A DNA stretch of 64,000 nt, taken from Brachionus plicatilis. Its lineage: Eukaryota > Rotifera > Eurotatoria > Ploima > Brachionidae. A model generated the notes under the pieces. It was not told the DNA's origin, searched no databases, and was given only the letters and a program-made list of their open reading frames with translations. The stretch covers positions 757,994-821,993 of the forward strand of contig QEOQ01000573.1 of the NCBI GenBank assembly GCA_010279815.1, given 5' to 3'. Below are positions 11,601-20,872 of this stretch, piece after piece. Both the position numbers and the translations under genes were made by a program. How positions within the stretch are numbered: position 1 is the stretch's first letter; every line of letters begins with the position of its first letter.

Positions 11601-13458
11601 ATGAACAATAATTGGCATCTTAAAGTTTATGATCAATTCAATTCATTTCAATTTTGGGAGTTTATCATTTGATATTAAAATTAATCTTTGAATTAATTGA
11701 ACAATTTTTAATGTAAAATGTTTTACACGTTATGTAGATTTAAAAAATGAAAAAAAAATTTATTCCAAAAATATTCGTAGAAAAGAGCGATCTTTTGATT
11801 TTATTACTTATTTGGAATTTTCATTTTTAAATTTAATTTTAATTTTGAGTGCTAGATACAAATACTTTTGAAATAAAAAATTTAAATTTAAATATTGATT
11901 TTATCAATGGATTTAGAAAATATTTTTTTTAAATATTTAATTTTTTTAGTCTACATAACATGTAAAGCATGCTACATTTAAATTATTTAAATAAATTTAA
12001 AGATAAATTTTAATAACTAAAGATAAACTCTTTGAATTGTAATGATATTTTGAATTGATCTTTAACTTCAAGATGCCTAAAAAAATTTATTTTAAATTTT
12101 TTTAGAACGACAAAAAATTTTATATTAATTTTTTACAATGACGAAAATTTTTATTTAAACTTTTTTTAAATGAAAAAAAATTTTATATATTTTTTAAATG
12201 AAAAGAAATTTTACATTACATTTTTAAAATGACAAAAAAATTTATATTAATTTTTTTAGAATGACAAAAAATTTTATATTAATTTTTTAGAATGACGAAA
12301 AATTTTATATTTAAACCTTTTTTAAAATGAAAAAAAATTTATATTAATTTTTTTAGAATGACAAAAAATTTTATATTAATTTTTTAGAATGACGAAAAAT
12401 TTTATATTTAAACCTTTTTTAAAATGAAAAAAAATTTTAATATTTTTTTAAAATGAAAAAAAAATTTATTTAATAATTTATTAACCTAGTGTCCGAGCCG
12501 ATTGGGCAACAACTCCCACAACCATATGGAACAGAGCGAGACCACCGAGATCAAGCAGATAAAAATTGACCAAAACGAAAATATTCAGTCAATAGTGGAA
12601 AAAACGCTGATCCTGAAGCAGCTAGCTGATAACATTCATCCATCTCCAGCATCCTCGTTGACCCACGACCGTCATCCTTTTAGTAATGAAGAGAATGAAA
12701 AGATGAGCGAGAGAGAGCTCAAGCAGGAAAATGGTGAACTAGTCTTGTCAGAGATTATGAACAAAATAAAGACCAAGAGCTCGGAGGGCGCCGAGACCGA
12801 AAACGGCGACGAAACCGAGCCGATCAATGAAGACGCCTACGAAGCCTACTTTCCAAACGAAGACGACGAAAACGAAAACTTCGACTTGGTCGAAAACGAG
12901 CACGACACCCACTCCTCCAACGACCTGGACACCAGCACAGAGCATTTATACACCCGACTGAAAAGCGTCGGCTACAAAATGTCCGCGGGCCCTGTGTCGC
13001 CGAGCGGCCCGCTCACCGCTCCCAAGAACGACTCGGGCATGAAGCACGCCTGCACTCTGTGCCGCAAGTCCTTCAAGACCCAGAACATTCTCAGACAGCA
13101 CATGCGCATACACACCGGCGACAAGCCGTTCGTGTGCGACATCTGCAAAAAAGCGTTCAGCCAAATGGCCAGCCTCAAGTACCACCAGGCGACCCACTCG
13201 GACGACAGACCGTTCAAGTGCGACAAGTGCTCCAAGACCTTCAAGCTTAAGCCCCCGTTCAAAAAGCACATCAAAGAGTGCAGTCAAAGCTTGCACCAAT
13301 TGTACGAGCTTGGCGACAAAAGACAGCAGGCGTCCTCATCGTCATCTTCCTCGTCGTCGTCGTCAATCAACCAGAGCGCGTCCCCAAAGCCGCTGATCCT
13401 GCTGAACCAATTGATCAACAAAAACCTGAAATCAGCCGATTTTCGTCAAGAAAACTAA
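5625..13458 (+). CDS. ZAD-like / C2H2 zinc-finger transcription factor
   Basis: Predicted nuclear DNA-binding protein of 574 residues from exons 5625-6215, 6275-6439 and 12490-13458; all three joins are phase 0, with donors GTAAAC and GTAAGT and acceptors TTTAG and CCTAG. The N-terminus carries two Cys pairs (C25/C28 and about C98/C101) followed by a helical segment (HWRQFNEIRDHLR), a layout like the insect ZAD zinc-coordinating dimerisation domain, though the spacing is long. Exon 2 ends in a basic cluster (RRKRKSK), a likely nuclear localisation signal. Exon 3 has an acidic region, then three zinc fingers from about residue 440: two standard C2H2 fingers with an HTGDKPF linker and a third ending H-x4-C (C2HC). 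A poly-Ser run follows (13336-13368). The second half of exon 3 is much GC-richer than the first half. The exon 2 to 3 link rests on phase and splice sites only. Specific orthologue not recognised. Confidence 0.72.
6511..6594. repeat. Perfect 33-bp palindrome in intron 2
   Basis: Arms 6511-6543 and 6562-6594 are exact reverse complements around an 18-nt loop. It lies about 70 nt downstream of the exon 2 donor, so the transcript would form a long AU hairpin there. Confidence 0.8.
8632..9005. mobile_element. Foldback element, GTATTGTGAAA family, copy 1
   Basis: A 374-bp element with long inverted arms: the left part, starting AGTATTGTGAAATAC, is the reverse complement of the right part, ending CACAATACC. 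It is flanked by a perfect 8-bp duplication, ATTTTGAA, at 8624-8631 and 9006-9013. It has no ORF, so it is non-autonomous. A second copy lies at 42121-42477. An 8-bp duplication is typical of hAT-type transposition (established knowledge); the superfamily call is an inference. Confidence 0.8.
9024..9228. repeat. Short TIR element with CTCTCTGCAAAATG ends
   Basis: About 205 bp. The left arm begins TCTCTCTGCAAAATG and the right arm ends CATTTTGCAGAGAGA. It sits directly beside the foldback element that precedes it, inside the zinc-finger gene intron. No coding capacity. Confidence 0.55.
10560..10690. repeat. Dispersed repeat R1, copy 1
   Basis: Contains TAGTGCTTTTATAAAA followed by TTAGTCGGTAAGGATATGTA and TTACGTAA blocks. 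The same ordered blocks recur at about 38895-38966 and 46930-47100. No ORF. Confidence 0.65.
11008..11270. repeat. Foldback repeat R2, copy 1
   Basis: Left arm starts TTTGTGAATTAACTTTACCT and is mirrored by a right arm ending TAAAGCTAATTCACAAA. Related sequence occurs at 46632-46872 on the plus strand and at 42706-42905 on the minus strand. Confidence 0.6.
12100..12480. repeat. AT-rich minisatellite next to exon 3
   Basis: Degenerate units of about 35 bp built on ATGACAAAAAATTTTATATT, with a near-perfect higher-order unit of 97 bp (12241-12337 repeated at 12338-12434). It ends about 10 nt before the 3' splice site of zinc-finger exon 3 and therefore contains that intron's branch region. Confidence 0.75.
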
Positions 13459-13603
13459 ATGTTGTCCTAAATTAGGCATGAGTCATTTGCATTCAAACAG
13501 TAGTTTATACAGTATTTTAGAAAAGCACTTTGGTTCTTTGCTTTTTGTACATAGGTGTTGTTCTGAAACGTAGTAAACGTTTTTTTCTTCTCTTTTTCTT
13601 TCT

Positions 13604-13869
13604 NNNNNNNNNNNNNNNNNNNNNNNNNNNNNNNNNNNNNNNNNNNNNNNNNNNNNNNNNNNNNNNNNNNNNNNNNNNNNNNNNNNNNNNNNNNNNNNNN
13701 NNNNNNNNNNNNNNNNNNNNNNNNNNNNNNNNNNNNNNNNNNNNNNNNNNNNNNNNNNNNNNNNNNNNNNNNNNNNNNNNNNNNNNNNNNNNNNNNNNNN
13801 NNNNNNNNNNNNNNNNNNNNNNNNNNNNNNNNNNNNNNNNNNNNNNNNNNNNNNNNNNNNNNNNNNNNN
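13604..13869. other. Assembly gap (266 N)
   Basis: A run of N about 145 bp after the zinc-finger stop codon. Open frames that appear to cross it are artefacts. Confidence 0.99.
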
Positions 13870-14138
13870 ACATTTTCCATTTGAATTGTATTTTTTAAAA
13901 GCAAATTCCATTTAAAAAGTGACAAATTATTTTTTTTATTTTAAATTTTTAGTTTCTTTTATGGTTTTAAAGTTATGTCTTTATCTCTAATAAAAATTTT
14001 ATCTTTACATTGTTTTGAGATTTTACAGGAATTGGAAATTTCATATGCAAACCTTCGGAAAATTACAAAGATATTATTATTTTTCATTAATTTAAATTAA
14101 AAAAATTGAATAAAATTTTTTCTAAATGTTTAAACTTA

Positions 14139-14413
14139 ATTCTGTAAATGCAACATAGTGCAACATTCAAAGTTGCATCAAATATCAAAGTCTGCTAATT
14201 TTTCCAGAGTTCAGCAGAAATTAAATTTCAATATAACCGAGCGTAGTGCATTTTGCAGAGATTTTGCACATCTGTAGCAGACTTTAACAGTTGATGCAAC
14301 TTTGAATGTTGCACTATGTTGCATCCACAGAATTAATTTTAAAATTTTAGAAAAAAAGTTATTTAAATTTTTTACACTTTGTTCTGTTCTTTTGTACTGA
14401 ATTTCACAAAACC
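14139..14413. repeat. Foldback element with GATGCAACTTTG core
   Basis: Inverted arms at 14139-14182 and 14293-14336: the left reads CTGTAAATGCAACATAGTGC and the right ends GTTGCATCCACAG, near-perfect complements over about 43 bp. The right flank continues to a terminus-like TTTCACAAAACC at 14413, resembling the ends of the foldback at 8632-9005. A matching left terminus was not found. Confidence 0.6.
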
Positions 14414-14821
14414 AAAATTGAGTTTTATAAACTTTAATGATGAAACGAAATGACACAAAATATGTTTCAATAAATTCAATAAATAAAAATTTATTTCAAT
14501 TATCAAATAAAATAACAATATTTTTGAGATTTATCTTTTTTTGTCTCTTCGTTCTATTCTAAAAAGAATTTGTAATTATCTGTAATTATTTTTTATCTAC
14601 ATTAAAAATTTTTAAATTTTTTCGAAAAATTTTAGAATTTTTTGATAATTAAAGTAAATTTACTTTTGTAAAAAAACAAAAATCTACCCGATAATACAGA
14701 AATTAGTAGAAATTTAGGAGAATTTCAGTTAATTGTAGTATATTCAAAAAATACCAAAAAACTTTTTCTCAATTTTCAGGCTTTTCTTAGAATTTTAAGT
14801 AAAAATTTTTAAAAAAATTTC

Positions 14822-15604
14822 GGGTCTTGTTGCTTATATGGCCAATTAACTTTTTATCAATTAGTGGCCAAAAAACCTAATTTATTGGCCGTCAATTTTT
14901 TACCTGGCCAGCTTTTTTTTTTTTACTGGCCACAAAATATGACAACATTTAAAATAAAAAATTGTAACTTAAATTTGCACCTCAACTGTTTGTTTGTTTT
15001 TTATTTAAATTAAGAAAAAATTAAAACTTAGAGAACAAAACTACTGCTACGGTTATTTTAAATGAGATAGCTGATCAATATTCAACCAAAAGTGAAGAAA
15101 ATGAGTGTTTTTTCAAAAATGAGCACGGGCGATGAACAAAGTGATGATAAATTTGATGTAGAAGAAGTATATAGGAATACAACTGAACTCCCTTTGTATG
15201 AGTCCGGTGGTGAAGATGAAGTTGAAGTAGTTGAAATTCCGTGTACTAGTGCGAGAAAAGCAACAGCGTCTGATTTGGTAACTGTAAGCTCAATTCCCAT
15301 CAAAGAACATCAAGTCGTTTCAGAAGTTGTTGGGTCAAACAAGAGTGGAGGAAAAAAAAGGAGAGGAAGACCAAGAAAAGAAGACACAAAAACCGGTCAA
15401 GATAATGAAACTGAAAATAATTGCATAAATCATAAAAATTATAACTTGAGGAAAAGAAAAAATTAGATGATTTTGTTTGAAATTGGCCATATTTTTTTTA
15501 TTTGGACAGGAAATTTTTTTTTATTTTTTCAATAAATTTTTTTGGCCACTAATTGACAAAAAGTTAATTGGCCTGGGCAATTGGCCATATAAGCAACAAG
15601 ACCC
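14822..15604. mobile_element. 783-bp TIR DNA transposon carrying an AT-hook ORF
   Basis: Terminal inverted repeats of about 50 bp: the left end begins GGGTCTTGTTGCTTATATGG and the right end finishes CCATATAAGCAACAAGACCC. The 8 bp outside each end are AAAATTTC and AAAAATTC (7 of 8 alike), a plausible target-site duplication. The subterminal zones carry a series of TGGCC(A) motifs, five on the left (14839-14935) and four on the right (15484-15590). The only ORF inside is a 121-residue basic-tailed protein; no transposase is present, so the element is non-autonomous or was mobilised in trans. Superfamily is not certain; hAT or Mutator-like would fit a duplication of this length. Confidence 0.75.
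15101..15466 (+). CDS. AT-hook protein encoded inside the TIR element
   Basis: A 121-residue ORF starting at ATG 15101 and ending at TAG 15464. Residues 1-60 are acidic (EDEVEVVEIP); residues about 82-92 contain KKRRGRPRKED, a canonical AT-hook with the GRP core that binds the minor groove of AT-rich DNA; the C-terminus is basic (NYNLRKRKN). The frame is uninterrupted although the surroundings are highly AT-rich, which argues against chance. It sits centrally between the terminal repeats of the element. A role in binding the element's own ends or host chromatin is possible but only inferred; an accessory or captured host gene are both open. No homologue recognised. Confidence 0.55.
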   Translation: MSVFSKMSTGDEQSDDKFDVEEVYRNTTELPLYESGGEDEVEVVEIPCTSARKATASDLVTVSSIPIKEHQVVSEVVGSNKSGGKKRRGRPRKEDTKTGQDNETENNCINHKNYNLRKRKN

Positions 15605-15837
15605 AAAAATTCGTTATTTAACGTAATTTTATATAAACCTTAATTATGATTTACAGTCATCTCGTATTTAAGTCCCACCATTATTAAGTCCCCTTTCGTT
15701 TTAGTCCCCTAAAAACCATAGAACGGATTTCTCAATATTGATTACTTTTTTTTTCATTGTGTCCCAATTTGATTATATCCCCAAACATTAATAGAACCAA
15801 ACCGATGACATAATTGCGAGCAAACTGTACTAAATTG

Positions 15838-16095
15838 GCAAATTGAAGTTAATGATCAAATGTTATATTCAAATCAATATTTAAAGTTTTTAAGTAAAAT
15901 AAATTATTTTTAATAAAAAAATGACTAAACTTTTTTAAGCATGATTTATTTAATCTTTAATTAGATAAAAATTAAATGAAAATTTATCTGAAGTTAAAAT
16001 AAAATCTTAATTAATATTGTAAAATTTCGCACTATAAAATTTAATTTTGTTTCGCCGTAATATATTTTAATTAATATTTAAAATATTAAAGATTA
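15838..16095. repeat. Dispersed repeat R3, copy 1
   Basis: Begins TTGGCAAATTGAAGTTAATG and is collinear with 47693-47965 across about 260 bp (shared blocks include ATGACTAAACTTT and TTTGTTTCGC). The TTGGCA..GAAGTT..ATGATCA end motif also occurs at 11610, 19243, 20845 (inverted) and 48150 (inverted). Confidence 0.6.
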
Positions 16096-16300
16096 ATAGA
16101 GATTAATAAATTCAAAAAGTTTATTAAAGAAAAAGAAAAGAAAAGCACACCTAAGCCAAAAGAAAAGTGTTAAGTAAAATCGAAAAAAAGAAAACACACT
16201 AAAAGCTCGCAGTTTTGTTAAATGGACTCAAATTTTTTGCTTGAAACAAACTGACGCTTGGAAAGAGTGCTGCATCTGGGCACCCAAAACTTTTACATAA

Positions 16301-16530
16301 ATGTGTGGTAATATTTCGAAATTCGTCCTGGAGCTTTCAAATCATGTTAAAAATCTGGAAGAAAGAGAAATGGAGAAAAACATTGAAATTAAAAAACTGA
16401 AGATTGAATAGACAAAAGCAAATAAAACATCAAACTCATACAACATCAGTAATCAATGGGTTCAAGTGGTAAAACAAGGATCAAAAAATGATAAAAAACC
16501 AGCTGATCAGATAGCTGTAGCAAATGCGAT
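16301..16530 (+). pseudogene. Decayed LINE ORF1-like fragment
   Basis: Translating from ATG 16301 gives a short coiled-coil-like segment (HVKNLEEREMEKNIEIKKLK), a stop at 16408, then NQWVQVVKQGS and ADQIAVANAI in the same frame. A coiled coil followed by a W..VV segment is what LINE ORF1 remnants often show. It is interrupted and joins an antisense reverse-transcriptase fragment, so it is a rearranged relic. Identification is tentative. Confidence 0.35.
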
Positions 16531-16549
16531 CATCAAGATGCCCAGCCCA

Positions 16550-16740
16550 AAGTTTGTCTTTAAAAGTGTCTGTCCGTCAAAGTGTAGTAATTAAATGTGT
16601 AAATTGTGCCAACGTGCATGACCACGCACTTTTTTTGATTGAAGCTCATTTTCCAGTCAATAGTCCACTTTACCAAATCGTCAATGTCCTTCTGGAGCTT
16701 TTACCTAATAAGCTTAAACATACATCACTGCTATAAGCTA
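16550..16740 (-). pseudogene. Decayed LINE reverse-transcriptase fragment
   Basis: The minus strand reads LQKDIDDLVKWTIDWKMSFN and then QKKCVVMHVG, the segment that follows the catalytic box in non-LTR reverse transcriptases. Just upstream in another frame lies LAYSSDVCLSLLGK, where the usual YADD box has degenerated. Frameshifted and truncated on both sides; non-functional. Confidence 0.65.
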
Positions 16741-17020
16741 GTGTGACAGCCGCGTCTTTCTCTTTGTGCACACACCGATTTTTAAAAAAAAATCGTCATC
16801 AAAGAACTCGAAAATTTAGATTAATTAAGTAGAAAATATTCATCAAAAATTTTTTTTATCATTTAATAAAGCAATTATTATAACCAAAATCAATTAAAAT
16901 ATAAAACTTAAAAAAAAACTAAATTGATAAAAATTTAACTTTGGTGGAAAATTTTTTATTTTGATCATAAATTTGACTAAAAATTTGATTCCAAATTCTG
17001 ATTTATTTGATGATGAAAAT

Positions 17021-17278
17021 CAAACTTGTTTATAAGTCCCAGTTTTAAGTCTAAGTTACAAAAATTTAAGTCACGACTTACACAAAAATTTTTATCAATA
17101 TCTGCTTCATTTGGACCAGTTGATAGAATTTTTTCATTGTCTGGTTACATTAACTGACCACATAGGTAAAGATTAACAGCCAGGAATTTGGAAGCAACTA
17201 CTTTATTGGTATCAAATATGGATTTATTAAATCATTGACTTGACTTGAGTTAAGACTTGTGACTTAAAAACAAGTCTG
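17021..17278. mobile_element. hAT-like MITE (CARACTTGTTT ends), copy 1
   Basis: 258 bp. The left end is CAAACTTGTTTATAAGTC and the right end is GACTTAAAAACAAGTCTG, complementary over about 18 bp. Flanks are ATGAAAAT and ATGAAAAC, an 8-bp duplication with one mismatch. Ends starting CA and an 8-bp duplication fit hAT MITEs. Related copies lie at 39646-40007 (rearranged) and at 49627-49680 (end fragment). No ORF. Confidence 0.75.
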
Positions 17279-18350
17279 ATGAAAACATTTATCCTCTATT
17301 TTTTATTCTATTTTATTTTTATTTTTCATTATTCACCAAATTAATTTTATAATTCAATTGCTAAAAAACGATTCTACAAATTTAAAATAAGATTCAAGGA
17401 ATATTGGGAATCTAATTGAACCAATGTTAAGAACAATCAAAGAATAAAAAGCATTTGGATATTTAACTCGAGATTAATTTAAAGTTTTGTGATCAAGAGA
17501 TCAATGTTGAAATTTTCTGCGCTCTAGCATTCAATTTTTAGCAATATCAACTTAGTTTTTACAGATTTTGTGAACATAATTTGAAAATTATAATTTTATC
17601 ATTCTATCTTTGTAAAAAATTGAAAATAAATATTTATTTTGGTAAAATATATTTGAATTTTAAAGAATATGCTATTTTTTTTCTACCATAATTGGCCAAA
17701 AAATTAAGCATGAAGGAATTTTTTCGAAAAATAGATCCCATATTAAGATTCTAGATTAGATCTTAAATAGATATCCAAAGGGTTTCCTTAAAGAATCCTG
17801 CCCAAATCTTGACTAAAATCTTTTTTAGTTCAGAATTTCTTGATATTTTTTTAAAAAAATCAATTTTTTTGTTTTTTTTATTCAACACGACCAAAAAGAC
17901 GCAAGGTCAAAACCTCTAAGACACATGACCGGGTTCATTTTTTCTATTATGCAAGGTTTTTGGACCCAAAACAGAACATTTATTGTGTAAATTTATTTTT
18001 CAATTTATTTAAAGCCTTTTTATTAATTATTGGCTACCGTTTTCTGTTCTTTTCTCGTTCTCTTTCAGATTTAGAAAATATAAGACTCTAAAATAAATAT
18101 TTTATTTTAAATCATTTTTAAATCAAGAATCAATTTAAATCATTTTAAATTATTCAATTTTTAATATGCTTTTAAAGACTTATATTTATTATTTTTATTA
18201 TTATATTATTATACTTATTATTTTTTTGCTATCAAAAAAGGGTATTTTCATTTTTTTTATATTGATAATATTTGATAAAATCTTAAAATAAAAAAAAATA
18301 AAAATCTTAAATCAAATCATGAAAATTATGTTAAAAGTTAAAACAAAAAA

Positions 18351-18518
18351 ATGGCAAAGAAAGATCTTCCTGAAACAAAAAAAGCTTTGTCATATCAACC
18401 AAAAAAACTAACAGAAGATTTGGAAGAAGAAGAGAATGCCAAAGAACAAGAAGATGCTATGGAAAGCTCAATTGACAACCAGGAAAATGTCGAACATCTT
18501 GCAATACAAGCAAAATAA
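18351..18518 (+). CDS. Small charged ORF, unknown
   Basis: A 55-residue ORF from ATG 18351 to TAA 18516, reading MAKKDLPETKKALSYQP then a Glu-rich helix-like segment (EDLEEEENAKEQEDAMESS). It is less AT-rich than the adjacent DNA. It could be a small gene, an exon, or part of a transposon; no family recognised and no splice context established. Confidence 0.3.
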   Translation: MAKKDLPETKKALSYQPKKLTEDLEEEENAKEQEDAMESSIDNQENVEHLAIQAK

Positions 18519-19284
18519 AGAAGAAGATCTGCTAGTTTTTACTATAATTTGAATATTTTTCTTCTTAATCTTAATATTTAAAAATACAGCAATTTTTTTT
18601 CACTGCTTTATTTTATTTTTAGATTTTGATTTTCTTAATCTTAAGGAGAATTTTGTTAATCTAAGCTAATGCTGCTTAAAATAAAACAAAACAGTCTAAC
18701 ATTTAAATTGTAATTTTTTTTGAATAAAATCATTTTATTTTTCTCCTTTTTTAATTAATATTAAATTGTAAAATCATTTAAGTAATAAGAGGTTGAGAGT
18801 TTTTTTCTTTTGAGTCAGTTCGAATAAAGAAAATCTAATAATTTTTTATTAAATAATAAATCAATTCTGAAGAATATACAATTTTTAAAGAGATACAAAA
18901 GGTAAAAAAAACAAGCATTTCTATTTTAATTTAATATCTTAATTAATCTTAAGCTTTAACAATTTTAAGTTTGAATTTCGAAATAATCTAGACAATTTTA
19001 AATTTATTAATAAATTATCCTGATCAAAAATAATGACAAATTTTGTTTAATAAAAAATAAAATTTAACTAATTTAACTTTTTTACTCTAAAAAGTTTTAG
19101 AAAGCTTTTTTCACACTGGAACTTCTTTAAATAATAAGATAATTTCAGAAAAAAACAGACAAATAATGTCATAAAAGTGAAGCAATCTATTAACTTAGAA
19201 TTAAAATCTTTAATGATTATTATAAAAAAGATCTAAAATTAAATGGCAAGTTGAAGTTTATGATCATTTTCGTTATCAAAATTA
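18519..19284. other. AT-rich region, no gene seen
   Basis: No ORF, RNA gene or repeat structure recognised apart from homopolymers, until the R3-type terminus at about 19243. Confidence 0.4.
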
Positions 19285-20540
19285 TCTTTTGAATTAGAAA
19301 AAGGTAATTCAGTTGACGTAATTTACACAGATTTTTCGAAAGCGTTTGATAAAGTACCGCACAAGAAACTTCTCGCAAAATTAATTGCATATGGAATCAA
19401 TGACCAAATGCACTCATGGCTCAGGTAATTCTTAATCGGAAGAAAGCAACGTGTAGTCATGGGCGAAACTATGTCAGACTGGGAAGATGTATTGAGTGGA
19501 GTACCACAAGGGTCAGTTCTTGGCCCTATTTTATTTGTAATTTACATAAACGACTTGGTCGAAGTTTTAAAGGAATTTAATCTATCTTACGCAGATGATT
19601 TGAAAATAATCGGACCCTTAAGTCAAGACGTAACTTTACCACTCTCTCTTCAAAATGATTTAAACAGCCTAACTAGTTGGGCAGATATATGGTCTACCGA
19701 TCTAAATTTAGAGAAATGTATAGTAATGCACATTGGAAAAAAAAAATCCCAACTTTCAATATCAAATGCTCAACCAAACAAATGGTTTAAGTCATACTCT
19801 AAAAGAAGCGGCAGAAGAAAAAGATCTAGGTGTTTACATAACAAATGATCTGAAATGGAAAAAACAATGCTCAGCAGCATCTGCAAAAGCAAACAGAGCA
19901 TTAGATCAAGCACACATTCAAAAACTTAAGTGTTACTTCTCTCAGGCTACTCTATACAGCACTAGTCCGTCCACATCTTGAATATGCTGTAAGCGTCTGG
20001 AGTCCTACAACTAAAGGTGATATACAGATAATCGAAAAGGTACAACGGAGAGCGACTAAACTTCTAAGTTGTCTAAAAAATATTCCATATGAATCAAGGC
20101 TAAAGATTTTAAATTTGACAACCCTTGAAGAGAGGCGAAAAAGAGGATTTAATCCAAATGTACAAACTAGTCAAATGTATGGAAATATAAATTTAATAAA
20201 TGGAATTAATTATGCAAAAACAACAACAGGACCAGCTGGTAATTTAAGAAGACATGACAAAAGACTAATGAGAGACTGACCAAGAAGGGTCCTCCACGTT
20301 TCAATTTCTTAACTAATAGGGTGGTGGATATATGGAATGGTTTGACAACAAGAGCTGTAAATGCTGTTTCACTCAATAGTTTCAAGGCATATTATTGAAT
20401 AATCGACAGAGAAGTTTTTGGTAAGGATAAAAGAAAAGACTGCTAAGGCTCTTAATGGGCCAGGCGCTATATTGGCGTTGGTATAGCTATCATTTTCGCT
20501 GTACAGCAGTTCACACTACTACTACTACTACTACTACTAT
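19285..20540 (+). pseudogene. 5'-truncated, decayed CR1/L2-like LINE
   Basis: Encodes the catalytic half of a non-LTR reverse transcriptase: VDVIYTDFSKAFDKVPHKKL (19306 on), a stop at 19426, then SGVPQGSVLGPILFVIYIND, the catalytic SYADDLKI box (19586 on), LEKCIVMHIGKK, a frameshift in a poly-A run near 19740, KEAAEEKDLGVYITNDLKWK, another shift, and [20 protein letters not shown] to [12 protein letters not shown]. It ends in a 3' UTR and an (ACT)n microsatellite rather than poly-A, as in CR1/L2-type elements. The endonuclease and ORF1 are absent, so it is a dead-on-arrival copy with later mutations. It is inserted between inverted R3-type termini. Confidence 0.88.
20514..20539 (+). repeat. 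(ACT)n microsatellite LINE tail
   Basis: Eight to nine ACT units directly after the LINE 3' UTR (ends GTACAGCAGTTCACACT). It marks the 3' end of the insertion. Confidence 0.85.
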
Positions 20541-20872
20541 CAAATCAAACTAAAACTTTAAAATAAATTTTAACTTTTTAATGGAATTATTGCAGAGGTA
20601 AATTTTTAGTTTTTACATACTTTGTTAAATCTAAAGGTAAAATCTGCAAAAGTCTGCAAAAAATTAACCACTTAAAATAGCATAATTTCTATGGTGTCCA
20701 CTCTGCATTGTGCATTTTGATATTGCAGAGTTTATTTTTTTTATTTGACATAGTATTTTAAATCCAAAAATGTATCTCTGCATTATTTCTATTAAGAAAT
20801 AACAATTTATTTAATGGTTTCAGTCTGATTTGATCATTATGAGCATCAACAATTGATCATAAACTTCAAATT

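Larger units (their letters stand above)
19243..20872. repeat. R3-type inverted termini flanking the LINE
   Basis: TGGCAAGTTGAAGTTTATGA at 19243 is mirrored by ATAAACTTCAAATTGCCAAT at about 20858. The simplest reading is that the LINE landed inside an older TIR element of the R3 family. Confidence 0.45.

Noticed and set aside
12748..13299. Several alternative-frame and antisense ORFs over zinc-finger exon 3
   Set aside because: High GC suppresses stop codons in all frames; the zinc-finger frame is the real one.
13467..13925. Open frames spanning the run of N
   Set aside because: They exist only because N codons contain no stops.
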